Positions 25,716 through 33,755 of a stretch of DNA of 64,000 nucleotides are shown here, in pieces. The stretch comes from Pacificoceanicola sp048553275 (GTDB taxonomy: Bacteria > Pseudomonadota > Alphaproteobacteria > Rhodobacterales > Rhodobacteraceae): contig NZ_JBLZMW010000002.1 in the NCBI RefSeq assembly GCF_048553275.1, positions 124,001 to 188,000 on the forward strand, written 5' to 3'. A program made the translations under genes and the position numbers. Under the pieces are notes generated by a model, which did no database searches, was not told the DNA's origin, and was given only the letters and a program-made list of their open reading frames with translations. The stretch's first letter is position 1; each line of letters begins with the position of its first letter.

Positions 25716-25745
25716 AATTCATAATCTGCATGATGGTTATGAATT
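25716..25745. promoter_or_regulatory. Inverted repeat operator candidate upstream of bmt
   Basis: AATTCATAA and its perfect complement TTATGAATT are separated by 12 bp, 55 bp upstream of the bmt start. The arms are AT-rich in a GC-rich genome. The likely reader is a methionine-cycle repressor of the SahR (ArsR) kind, but this is inferred from context only. Confidence 0.5.
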
Positions 25746-25777
25746 GCGTGGGCAGGCGCCGGGGTCGATGACGCGGT

Positions 25778-25823
25778 TGGGGGCCAGCCCCCACACCCCC
25801 GGGATATTTAAGCAAAGAAGAAG
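25778..25823 (-). repeat. GC-hairpin plus CTTCTTTG...AAATA 3' element, copy 1
   Basis: On the minus strand, 20 bp after the ABM-domain gene stop, the sequence reads CTTCTTTGCTTAAATATCC, then CGGGGG, then a 7-bp hairpin TGGGGGC-TG-GCCCCCA. A related copy follows hflX at 61601, in the same orientation relative to its gene. Confidence 0.55.
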
Positions 25824-25843
25824 CACCGGGACGCTCGGGACGG

Positions 25844-26125
25844 TCAGTCCGCGTCCCCGGTGACTGCATAGTCACGCGGCTGGCCCTTGGTTATGGAGGC
25901 CCAATGCGATGAGGCGCCGCGAGACTGGCGGGCGGCGACGGCCAGCCGGTCGGAGAATTCCTCGCTGACGTGGAACAGGCCGGGCTGGTCTGGATCTTCG
26001 GTCACGTCGAAGCGCAGGCAGCCGGGTTCGTCGCGGGTCAGCGCAATGTGCAGGGGCAGGGATGCGCGCACCGCGTCGAGACGATCGGGCGGGCAGGTCA
26101 GGGTTCCGCTCAGGAAGACGGGCAT
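25844..26125 (-). CDS. Antibiotic biosynthesis monooxygenase (ABM) domain protein
   Basis: A 93-residue single-domain protein of the ferredoxin-like ABM fold: MPVFLSGTLTCPPDRLDAV, then the core TRDEPGCLRFDVTEDPDQPGLFHVSEEFSD. Such proteins act as small quinol monooxygenases or are of unknown function. It lies 19 bp downstream of the sulfotransferase gene and is probably co-transcribed. Confidence 0.78.
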   Translation of the reverse strand: MPVFLSGTLTCPPDRLDAVRASLPLHIALTRDEPGCLRFDVTEDPDQPGLFHVSEEFSDRLAVAARQSRGASSHWASITKGQPRDYAVTGDAD

Positions 26126-26144
26126 GGGGGCAGGTTCTGAAGGA

Positions 26145-27071
26145 TCAGGACAGGAAGCCGTGACGCTTGAGCGTTTCCAGCGTTCGGTAGTCGGTGTTTC
26201 GGTAGAAGCGCTTGAGGTTGGCCACCGCTGTGTCGCTCAGATGCGGGTCGAGGTTGGCCTTGTGCATCCGGGTATGTTTGAGCGGTACGTCCACGCCGAT
26301 GTGCAGATCGGCGATCATCGTCTGAAAATCCGCATCAAAGCTCTCGACACGGCCCACGGCGACGATGTTGTCGCGATAGACCTCGACCCAGGCGCCGTTG
26401 TGCAGATGCCAGCCAATGCCCTTGTTCATATGCTCGTCCGGCATGCGCATCAGCAGATGGGCCAACACGCGGCGTTTGAGGTTCGGGCCATAGAGTGCTT
26501 CGGCGAGATCATTGGCGGTCTTGAATTGCGCCATAAGGAATTCGTACTCGGCCGGGTAGGCGTGACCGGTGCGGATCTTGGTTTCTATCCGCATGGGCGC
26601 CGGGCAATTGGCGAGCGTGGCGCTGCCCGGAGCCATGCCGGAGACGTCGAATTGTGTAATGCTCTTTGAATGGTTGAAGGCGGAGATGAAGCGCTTGATC
26701 GGATCACGCACCCAGACCACGTAGCGGCGGCTCGCGTCCAGCGGCGCCTTGCGCATGTGCAACTCGTGAACGTCGATGCCGGCCTCGACGAAGGACCTGC
26801 GGATGGAGGTGCCGCCGCATTTGCCGATATGGACAAGCGTGACGGGTTCCAGCCCGTGCTGCATCGGAAAGCTTTCATTCCAGTGGTGGAAGGTGCGTCT
26901 CGACTCCGGCAGATCGGAAAGGTGCACCGGCGGGCAGGCCGCTTTGCCGCCTTTGGGTTTCAGCGCCAGCATAAGTGCGCCCCGGAGCGAGCGGGCGGTG
27001 TTGTTGGCGATCCGACCCAGCATCCGGCCCCAGACGACGGGCGTTGCCTTCGGGGTGTTGCCCTCTGCCAT
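26145..27071 (-). CDS. Sulfotransferase family protein
   Basis: A 308-residue cytoplasmic or membrane-associated enzyme that transfers sulfate from PAPS. The 5'-phosphosulfate loop is VTLVHIGKCGGTSIRRSF and the 3'-phosphate-binding region is VVWVRDPIKRFISAFNHS. The acceptor is unknown, probably a polysaccharide or other surface glycan. The ATG at 27071 gives MAEGNTPKATP; a GTG at 27110 would add 13 residues. It precedes the ABM gene and lies downstream of guaA on the same strand. Confidence 0.83.
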   Translation of the reverse strand: MAEGNTPKATPVVWGRMLGRIANNTARSLRGALMLALKPKGGKAACPPVHLSDLPESRRTFHHWNESFPMQHGLEPVTLVHIGKCGGTSIRRSFVEAGIDVHELHMRKAPLDASRRYVVWVRDPIKRFISAFNHSKSITQFDVSGMAPGSATLANCPAPMRIETKIRTGHAYPAEYEFLMAQFKTANDLAEALYGPNLKRRVLAHLLMRMPDEHMNKGIGWHLHNGAWVEVYRDNIVAVGRVESFDADFQTMIADLHIGVDVPLKHTRMHKANLDPHLSDTAVANLKRFYRNTDYRTLETLKRHGFLS

Positions 27072-27280
27072 CAGGTTGTCTTCGCTCCGGTCGTACGGCA
27101 AATCACACACTCCAAAATCGGTCGTCCTGCAATCGGGGCGCCGGTGCCAGACGCCTTGTCATCATCTTTCAGCCGCGGCAGGGCTGCGTCAAGCAAGAGG
27201 CGAACAATCGTTTGCTGCGCGCTTTCAGTGCCGCGGAAACGGGCAGGTCGGGGCGCGGACAGACCCGCGCCCTGTCAGGC

Positions 27281-28837
27281 TCATTCCCACTCGATCGTGC
27301 CCGGAGGCTTCGAGGTGATGTCATAGGTGCAGCGGTTGATGCCCTTGACCTCGTTGATGATCCGGGTCGCGGTCTCGCCGAGGAAGTCGTGGCTGAACGG
27401 ATAGTAATCCGCCGTCATGCCATCCACCGAAGTCACCGCGCGCAGGGCACAGGCGTAATCATAGGTGCGGCCATCGCCCATGACGCCCACGGTACGCACG
27501 GGAAGAATGGCGACGAACGCTTGCCAGATTTCATCATAGAGGCCGTGTTTGCGGATCTGGTCGATATAGATCGCGTCGGCCTTGCGCAGGATGTCGAGCT
27601 TTTCGCGGGTGATCTCGCCGGGGCAGCGGATGGCGAGGCCGGGGCCGGGGAAGGGGTGGCGTCCGATGAAATGATCGGGCAGGCCCAGCTCGCGGCCCAG
27701 CGCGCGGACCTCGTCCTTGAACAGCTCGCGCAACGGCTCGACCAGCTTGAGGCCCATCTTCTCCGGCAGGCCGCCGACGTTGTGGTGCGATTTGATCGTT
27801 ACGGACGGGCCGCCACTGAAGCTGACGCTCTCGATCACATCGGGGTAGAGCGTGCCCTGCGCGAGGAATTCCGCCCCGTCGATTTCGGAGGCATATTTCT
27901 GGAAGACGTCGATGAAGAGCTTGCCGATGATCTTGCGCTTCGTCTCCGGGTCGGAGACGCCATCCAGCTCGCCAAGGAACAGCTCCTGCTCCTGCGCGTG
28001 GATCACCGAGAGGTTCATGTGGTCGCGGAACATGCCGACAACTTCTTCGGCTTCGCCAAGGCGCAGCAGGCCGTGATCGACAAAAACACAAGTCAGCTGA
28101 TCGCCGATGGCCTCGTGGATGAGCGCGGCGGCGACAGAGCTGTCGACGCCGCCGGAGAGGGCGCAGATCACCTTCTTGTCCCCCACCTGGGCACGGATCT
28201 TCTCGACTGCCTCTTCGCGGTAGGCGCCCATGGTCCAGTCGCCCTTGAAGCCGGCCAGCCTGACGAAATTCTCGTACAGTTTTGCGCCCTTGGGCGTGTG
28301 GTGCACCTCGGGGTGAAACTGCACCGCATAGAAATGCCGGCTGGCATCGGCGGTGATCGCGAAGGGCGCGCCGGGGGAGGTGCCGTAGACTTCGAAGCCC
28401 GGGGCCAATTCGGCGACGTGATCCCCGTGGCTCATCCAGACCTGTTCCTGCTCCGTGCCATCGAACCAGCCGCCCAGCAGATCGAGCGGCTGTTTCGGTG
28501 TGACAAAGGCGCGGCCGAATTCAGCGGTGCCGTGGCCGGATTCGACGCGGCCGCCGAGCTGTTCCATCATGACCTGCTGGCCGTAACAGATGCCAAGGAT
28601 CGGAACGCCGTAGTCAAAGATGTCTTGCGGGGCGCGGGGGCTGCCCTCGCGGGTCACGCTGTCGGGGCCACCTGAGAAGATGATGGCCTTCGGGGCCATC
28701 TCGCGGACCGTCTCCATGGTGACGGTCTGGTACGGGCGGATTTCGCAAAAGACGTCCAGTTCGCGCAGGCGGCGCGCGATCAGCTGCGTTACCTGGCTTC
28801 CGAAGTCGATGATGAGGAGGCTGTCATGCTGGGTCAT
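27281..28837 (-). CDS. guaA: GMP synthase (glutamine-hydrolysing)
   Basis: Converts XMP to GMP. The 518-residue protein has an N-terminal class I amidotransferase domain (GICYGQQVMMEQLGG nucleophile Cys; HPEVHHT), the PP-loop ATPase signature ALSGGVDSSVAAAL near residue 228, and the C-terminal dimerisation domain ending RCTYDITSKPPGTIEWE. Single gene. Confidence 0.98.
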   Translation of the reverse strand: MTQHDSLLIIDFGSQVTQLIARRLRELDVFCEIRPYQTVTMETVREMAPKAIIFSGGPDSVTREGSPRAPQDIFDYGVPILGICYGQQVMMEQLGGRVESGHGTAEFGRAFVTPKQPLDLLGGWFDGTEQEQVWMSHGDHVAELAPGFEVYGTSPGAPFAITADASRHFYAVQFHPEVHHTPKGAKLYENFVRLAGFKGDWTMGAYREEAVEKIRAQVGDKKVICALSGGVDSSVAAALIHEAIGDQLTCVFVDHGLLRLGEAEEVVGMFRDHMNLSVIHAQEQELFLGELDGVSDPETKRKIIGKLFIDVFQKYASEIDGAEFLAQGTLYPDVIESVSFSGGPSVTIKSHHNVGGLPEKMGLKLVEPLRELFKDEVRALGRELGLPDHFIGRHPFPGPGLAIRCPGEITREKLDILRKADAIYIDQIRKHGLYDEIWQAFVAILPVRTVGVMGDGRTYDYACALRAVTSVDGMTADYYPFSHDFLGETATRIINEVKGINRCTYDITSKPPGTIEWE

Positions 28838-28936
28838 GGTCCCGCTTTAGGGCGGTGCGGGATTTTGCGCAAGGGCCGTTGCGGCCTTGGTGTGAGGCCG
28901 TCGGCGCAGGCGGTGACCCGCGCCGACAAAACAGGC

Positions 28937-29620
28937 TTAGAAGTGCATGGTCACGCCGAATTCGAACGAAGTGAAATCGGCATCGACATCGGCGTAGGGG
29001 ATGTCGGTCATGTAATCGTTCTTGTCAAAGGCGTGGTGGACAACCGCGCCGCGCAGCGAAACCCGCTCGGACACCATGTGCTCAAGGCCGAGGCCAAAGA
29101 CGTAGCCATTTGCACGCTTGGTCTCGCCGTTGTTGCCAACCACTCCGGAATCGTCGGTGTAGGCGTGGACGTCCGCTGCCGCGAAACCGGCGAGGCCGAA
29201 GACCATGGTCTGCGGACCGACGGCATAGCCAAGACGCCCGCGAAGCGAGGCGAAACGGTCGATTTTCGCGCCACATTCGAAGCTTGCGTTTACGCAATCG
29301 TCAGAGCCGCTGATGTCGGCACCGGAGAAGGCGAGTTCCGCGCCGTAGATCCATTTGCCATTCTGCACGTTGTAGCCGAGCAGAAGGCCATAGCCCGTCC
29401 CGCTCAGGTTGCCCGTGCCGTCGCCCGGAAAGTTCGTATCGTTGCCGAAGTCGCCGGAATTCATGGACAGGGACAGGCCAGCGTAGGGGCCGGTCCAGTC
29501 GTGCAGGGGTGCCACGACAACCGGTGTCGGGGCCGGGGCTTGTGTGCCATCGGCGCTCGCGGTCGTGGCTGTGACAAGGCAAGCAAGGGCAGGGCATAGA
29601 AATTTGGCGGCATGAAACAT
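28937..29620 (-). CDS. Outer-membrane beta-barrel protein
   Basis: A 227-residue protein with a signal peptide (ALACLVTATTASA) and a chain of alternating amphipathic strands (GPYAGLSLSMNSG, YGLLLGYNVQNGKWIYGAEL, LRGRLGYAVGPQTMVFGLAG), ending with the aromatic C-terminal VTMHF needed for BAM-dependent insertion. It belongs to the Omp25/OmpA-like small porin group of alphaproteobacteria. Function unknown. Confidence 0.82.
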   Translation of the reverse strand: MFHAAKFLCPALACLVTATTASADGTQAPAPTPVVVAPLHDWTGPYAGLSLSMNSGDFGNDTNFPGDGTGNLSGTGYGLLLGYNVQNGKWIYGAELAFSGADISGSDDCVNASFECGAKIDRFASLRGRLGYAVGPQTMVFGLAGFAAADVHAYTDDSGVVGNNGETKRANGYVFGLGLEHMVSERVSLRGAVVHHAFDKNDYMTDIPYADVDADFTSFEFGVTMHF

Positions 29621-29774
29621 GGTGATTCCCTTTAAATAAGTTATTACTGAAATATAAATCTCCTCAGGGGTGAATGGAATATGAATCGTCACGGTATCCG
29701 TTGAGCGATGCAAAATGGCAGCGTCGGCGGTGTGGCGGCGATACGCAGGGCTTGGTTTGCGGCTGCGCGTGGCG

Positions 29775-30569
29775 CTATTGGATCGGGGCCAGCAATTCCG
29801 GGGCGGTGACAAGTTGGCGCACGCCGTGGCTGTGATCCTCTTCGAAGCGGTTGCCGCGCCGGGCCCAATCATGCAGCGAAGCGATGTTGAGCCGGGTGCA
29901 GCGCGGGCGCACGGATCACGTCACCTGCAGCGGTGAGCAGACTTCCTGCGTATAGCTCGGACCGGTGGTGGAACCGGCAAAGACGACGGGCGAGCCCGTG
30001 CCGCCCGGCAGTTTCTTGGGCTGATGCAGGCCGTTCACTTCCCCGCCATAGGCGTAGTCGGTGAAGTCCAGCGCGGCCGGATCACTGACGACAAGAAACA
30101 CCTGCGCCTCCACCCGCAGTTGCGGGTTGGCGCAGATTGGCGAAAGGCAGGCGCCAAGGCCGGGGCCGGGACCCACGTCGCAGGAGGAGTAGACCCAATG
30201 CACCTCTATAGTGTCGCCGGGTTTGACGCCGTGGAACGCGTCATGGCCGCCGCTGTGATCTTCCAGATCGGTGGCGCGCAGATCGTCGGTTTCGTTGCAG
30301 CGATACCCGCCGTGCTCCCCGGACCCGGCGAATACCGAAAAGCCCGGTCCCTTGTGTTCCGCATTGGTATGGGTGTGGATGTTGCACAGGTTCAGATCGT
30401 AAGACGAGGGGGCCAGTGCGAAGTGCCGCGCGTTGGTGCCGACGGCATTGGATATGTCGCGTGGTGTTTGCGGACCGAATCCGCGGCAATGGCTCTGCGC
30501 ATAGGCCGGTACGGCCGCGAGGCAGAGCAGGGCACACAAGGTCCGGAGCAGCGCGGCCATGATCCTCAT
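29775..30569 (-). pseudogene. Delta-class carbonic anhydrase paralogue with an in-frame TGA
   Basis: Exported carbonic-anhydrase-like protein (signal peptide ALLCLAAVPAYAQ; zinc-site-like CNIHTHTNAEHKGPGFS; VHWVYSSCDVGPGPGLG). The frame stops at codon 218, a TGA at 29916-29918, where the intact neighbour has TGG (Trp) in QVTWSVRP. Past the TGA the same frame continues for 46 codons with full similarity to the neighbour (RPRC, HSHGVRQLV, LLAPI) to a TAG at 29775. A single base change therefore explains the break. The start ATG overlaps the upstream paralogue stop by 4 bp. The shortened 217-residue product keeps the histidines and may still fold. Confidence 0.85.
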
Positions 30570-31369
30570 TCGATCGGCGCGAGCAGAGCCGGGCTGGTCA
30601 CCAGTTGCCGGACGCCGTGGCTGTGGGTCTCTTCAAAGGCATTGCCAGCCTCCGCCCAGGCATCGAGCGACGTGATATCCAGCCGGGCGCAGCGCGGACG
30701 CACCGACCATGTCACCTGCATTGGCGAGCATGTCTGTTCATCATAGCTTGGTCCCGTGGTGGAGCCGCGGAAAACCACCGGGTTGCCGGTGCCGGTCGGC
30801 AGGGCATGGGCCTGATACAGGCCGCCGCGACGCGTGCCACGATAGGTGAAGTCCCGGAAATCCAATGCGTTGGGATCATTGACCACCAGAAAGACCTGCG
30901 ACTCGACCCGCAACTGCGGGTTTGCACAGCTCTCTGACAGGCAGGAGCCAAGCCCCGGACCGGGCTGCACCGGGCAGGATGAGTAGACCCAATGCACCTC
31001 GATTGTGTCGCCGGGTTCCACCCCGTGGAAGGTGCTGTGTTCGTCATGGCCGCTGCCATGCGGGCGGCGCAGCTCCTCTTCGCTGAGATCGTTGCTGCCG
31101 GCGCATTTGAAGCCGCCATGCTCTCCGGGACCGGCATAGACCGAAAAGCCCGGTCCCATATGTTCCGCATTGGTATGGGTGTGGATGTTGCACAGGTTCA
31201 TTTCCTGCGGCGGCGGCGCGAGATTGAAGCGTGACGTGTTCGTGCCGTGGCGATTGGAAATGTCGCGCGGTGTCTGCGGTCCGAATTCGGCGCAGATGGC
31301 AAGAGCCGGACCCGCGGCGAGGACAATAACACCGGCAAGGGCCGTTCGAAAAATGGCAGTGAGGCCCAT
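30566..31369 (-). CDS. Delta-class carbonic anhydrase
   Basis: A 267-residue periplasmic enzyme for CO2/bicarbonate interconversion. The signal peptide ends ALA; the mature part has FGPQTPRDISN, the His-rich CNIHTHTNAEHMGPGFSVY (zinc ligands expected here), IEVHWVYSSCPVQPGPGLG, and RGSTTGPSYDEQTC, features of the delta-class family first known from diatoms (TWCA1) and also found in marine proteobacteria. Cys residues at the ends of loops suggest disulfides. The ATG at 31369 has GGAG eight bases upstream. It is intact and lies directly before the interrupted paralogue. Confidence 0.85.
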   Translation of the reverse strand: MGLTAIFRTALAGVIVLAAGPALAICAEFGPQTPRDISNRHGTNTSRFNLAPPPQEMNLCNIHTHTNAEHMGPGFSVYAGPGEHGGFKCAGSNDLSEEELRRPHGSGHDEHSTFHGVEPGDTIEVHWVYSSCPVQPGPGLGSCLSESCANPQLRVESQVFLVVNDPNALDFRDFTYRGTRRGGLYQAHALPTGTGNPVVFRGSTTGPSYDEQTCSPMQVTWSVRPRCARLDITSLDAWAEAGNAFEETHSHGVRQLVTSPALLAPIE

Positions 31370-31644
31370 CGCCATCGCTCCGCTCAGTTGCTTTGACACG
31401 CAGCAATACGCAGCCTCGGCTAATGTCGTCTTAAAGAGAAAATTGGAAAAATTAGGATCAGAGATGTTTGCCGCGCCCAGCCTGCCATTCACATGGATCA
31501 TGACGAAAAAGATTGCCCCGATGTCGTTTTCGCCTGTCATTCGCCGGAATTTGATAACGCAGGCCGCGCGTGGCGGGCTACACCCGGTGCCACGGCGGGC
31601 CTCATGCGGGGCCTGCTTCCGAAACCTATGGGGATGGACAAGAC

Positions 31645-33189
31645 ATGTCAGAGGCAGGCGCGCGTAGACGGGCACGGGGTGGCGGCGGAGCTGCGCGGCG
31701 GGCGGAACGCACGTCGGTCGTGGTGGAAACGGCGCGGTTCATCGAGCGGAATATTCCCAATTTCGAAGTGCTGACCGAAGAGGCGCTTCAGATCATCGAG
31801 CATAACGCCGAGACGGTGCTCGAAGAGATCGGCGTGAATTTCGTCAACAACCCCAAGGCGCTCAAACTCTGGGAAGCGGCGGGTGCCGATATTGATGGCG
31901 AGCGTGTGCGCATCCCGCGCGGCCTTGCCCGGACGCTGATCAAGACCGCGCCGAGCCAGTTCACCCAACATGCCCGCAACCCGGCGAAGAGCGTAGAGAT
32001 CGGTGGGCGCAACCTTGTGCTTGCCCCGGTCTATGGCCCGCCCTTCGTGCGCGACAATGACGGTGGACGCCGCTATGCCACGATGGACGATTTCCGCAAG
32101 TTCGTGAAGCTGGGCCAGATGTCGAAATGGCTGCACCATTCCGGTGGTACGGTGTGCGAGCCGACGGATATTGCGGTGAACAAACGGCACCTCGACATGT
32201 TGCATGCTCACATGACGCTGTCGGACAAGCCGTTCATGGGGTCCGTCACCGAGCCCAGCCGGGCGCAGGATTCCGTCGAGATGTGCGAAATCCTGTTTGG
32301 CAAGGACTTCATCCAGGAAAACACGGTGATGACCTCGCTCATCAACATCAACTCGCCGTTGACCTTCGACGATGTGATGATGGGGTCTTTGGAGGTCTAT
32401 GCCGCCAACAACCAGGCCTGCATCATCTCACCGTTCATCGTTGGCGGGGCCATGGCGCCGGTTTCGGTGGCCGGAACGCTGACGCAGGTCTTGGCCGAGG
32501 TTCTGGCGGGCATCGCCTACAGCCAGCTGATCCGCAAGGGCGCGCCGGTGATCATGGGCGCATTCGTCACTTCGATCGACATGAACTCGGGCGCCCCGAC
32601 CTTTGGCACGCCGGAAGCCGCGCATATCACCTATGGCGCGGGCCAGTTGGCGCGGCGTCTTGGTCTGCCCTATCGCTCGGCCGGATCGTTCTGCGGATCG
32701 AAGCTGCCCGATGCGCAGGCCGCCTACGAAACGGCGAACAGCCTGAATGTGGGCCTGCAGTCCGGCGTCAACTTCATGCTGCACGCCTGCGGCTGGCTTG
32801 AGGGCGGCCTTGTGGCGAGCTTCGAAAAGTTCGTCATGGACGCCGATCAGCTGGGAGCCCTGCATCACTTTGCCAAGGGCGTTGCCGTGGACGACAACGC
32901 GCAGGCGATGGATGCCATCCGCGAGGTCGGCCCGGGCGGGCATTACCTCGGGTGCGCGCACACGCAGGCAAACTTCAAGAATGCCTTCTGGCGCTCCGAG
33001 CTGTTCGACTACAAGCCCTTCGAGACCTGGTCCGAAGAAGGCGCGCGGGATACAACGATCCTCGCGGCGGCGCGGGTGCAGAAGTTGCTCGACACCTACG
33101 TGCAGCCGCAAATGGACCCGTCCATCGCCGAAGCCCTCGCAGGCTATGTCGCGAACAAGAAGGCTTCGATGTCCGACAGCTTCACCTGA
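31645..33189 (+). CDS. MttB-family corrinoid methyltransferase (non-pyrrolysine)
   Basis: A 514-residue TIM-barrel methyltransferase related to archaeal trimethylamine:corrinoid methyltransferase MttB. Family segments include IIEHNAETVLEEIGV, PFMGSVTEPSRAQDSVEM, GSKLPDAQAAYETA and GPGGHYLGCAHTQANF. No in-frame amber codon is present, so pyrrolysine is not used; such members demethylate quaternary amines such as glycine betaine in characterised cases. The substrate here is unknown. The basic, Gly-rich N-terminus (RRRARGGGGAARR) is unusual. The likely corrinoid partner is the protein at 22533. Confidence 0.85.
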   Translation: MSEAGARRRARGGGGAARRAERTSVVVETARFIERNIPNFEVLTEEALQIIEHNAETVLEEIGVNFVNNPKALKLWEAAGADIDGERVRIPRGLARTLIKTAPSQFTQHARNPAKSVEIGGRNLVLAPVYGPPFVRDNDGGRRYATMDDFRKFVKLGQMSKWLHHSGGTVCEPTDIAVNKRHLDMLHAHMTLSDKPFMGSVTEPSRAQDSVEMCEILFGKDFIQENTVMTSLININSPLTFDDVMMGSLEVYAANNQACIISPFIVGGAMAPVSVAGTLTQVLAEVLAGIAYSQLIRKGAPVIMGAFVTSIDMNSGAPTFGTPEAAHITYGAGQLARRLGLPYRSAGSFCGSKLPDAQAAYETANSLNVGLQSGVNFMLHACGWLEGGLVASFEKFVMDADQLGALHHFAKGVAVDDNAQAMDAIREVGPGGHYLGCAHTQANFKNAFWRSELFDYKPFETWSEEGARDTTILAAARVQKLLDTYVQPQMDPSIAEALAGYVANKKASMSDSFT

Positions 33190-33235
33190 GTGCACAGGTC
33201 CATGACCCTGGCCCGGCCCCACTGGCGTGGCCGGG

Positions 33236-33523
33236 TCACCCCCTTTGCTCGCGCAGCAACCGTGCCTCGCCCATGAGCGCGCAGAGCACCTCGATGTGGC
33301 GTGTCACGCTGTAGGTCGCGTCGTCCTGGCGGCGGCGCTCGTCGATATCCATCTCCAATTCCATCAGCTTCATCACGGCCTGGCCGGGACGGGGCAGGGC
33401 GGTGATGCCCAGTATCCGGCCGAGTTGAACCTCGCGCCGATAGTCCTGAACACCGATGCGTGCGGTGCGAATCAGAAGGCGCGGGCGGCGCAGATCGTTC
33501 AACAGTCCCAGTATGTCTTTCAT
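33236..33523 (-). CDS. DUF6477 family protein
   Basis: A 95-residue soluble protein, MKDILGLLNDLRRPRLLIRTARIG and DDATYSVTRHIEVLCALMGEARLL, matching the small Rhodobacterales family DUF6477. The start at 33523 has GGAGAAGAG upstream. It diverges from the DUF6456/GafA-like gene with a 232-bp gap. Function unknown. Confidence 0.7.
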   Translation of the reverse strand: MKDILGLLNDLRRPRLLIRTARIGVQDYRREVQLGRILGITALPRPGQAVMKLMELEMDIDERRRQDDATYSVTRHIEVLCALMGEARLLREQRG

Positions 33524-33665
33524 CGTCTCTTCTCCGGTGGATTCGGTCTCCCGGAGCTGAAATTGACACAACCATCGACGGTGTTGCGCATTGATGCTGG
33601 AACGCGAACGATGGGTTACCACACTGTTTAGATTTTGCGACGAATTGTTGTGTCACACCCTGATT

Positions 33666-33680
33666 TTAACTTTGGAGTAA
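33666..33680. promoter_or_regulatory. CtrA-like motif upstream of the GafA-like gene
   Basis: TTAA-N7-GTAA, seven of eight consensus positions, 75 bp before the start of the DUF6456 gene. GTA regulation in R. capsulatus depends on CtrA, so the position is suggestive, but the match is imperfect. Confidence 0.3.
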
Positions 33681-33755
33681 TACACACACGCCTAGGTTGC
33701 GATTGGTCCATGGGGATAATTTTGTGGATAACCGATCGCCCGGGGAAGGGGAATC

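Noticed and set aside
25661..25843. S-adenosylmethionine or S-adenosylhomocysteine riboswitch upstream of the homocysteine methyltransferase
   Set aside because: I could not find the conserved core of SAM-II or SAH riboswitches; only a simple inverted repeat is present.
31645..33189. Pyrrolysine-containing MttB
   Set aside because: No in-frame TAG before the end of the gene and no pyl genes in the window.
33205..33237. Terminator between the MttB-family gene and DUF6477
   Set aside because: A GC-rich inverted repeat exists but no T-run follows on either strand.
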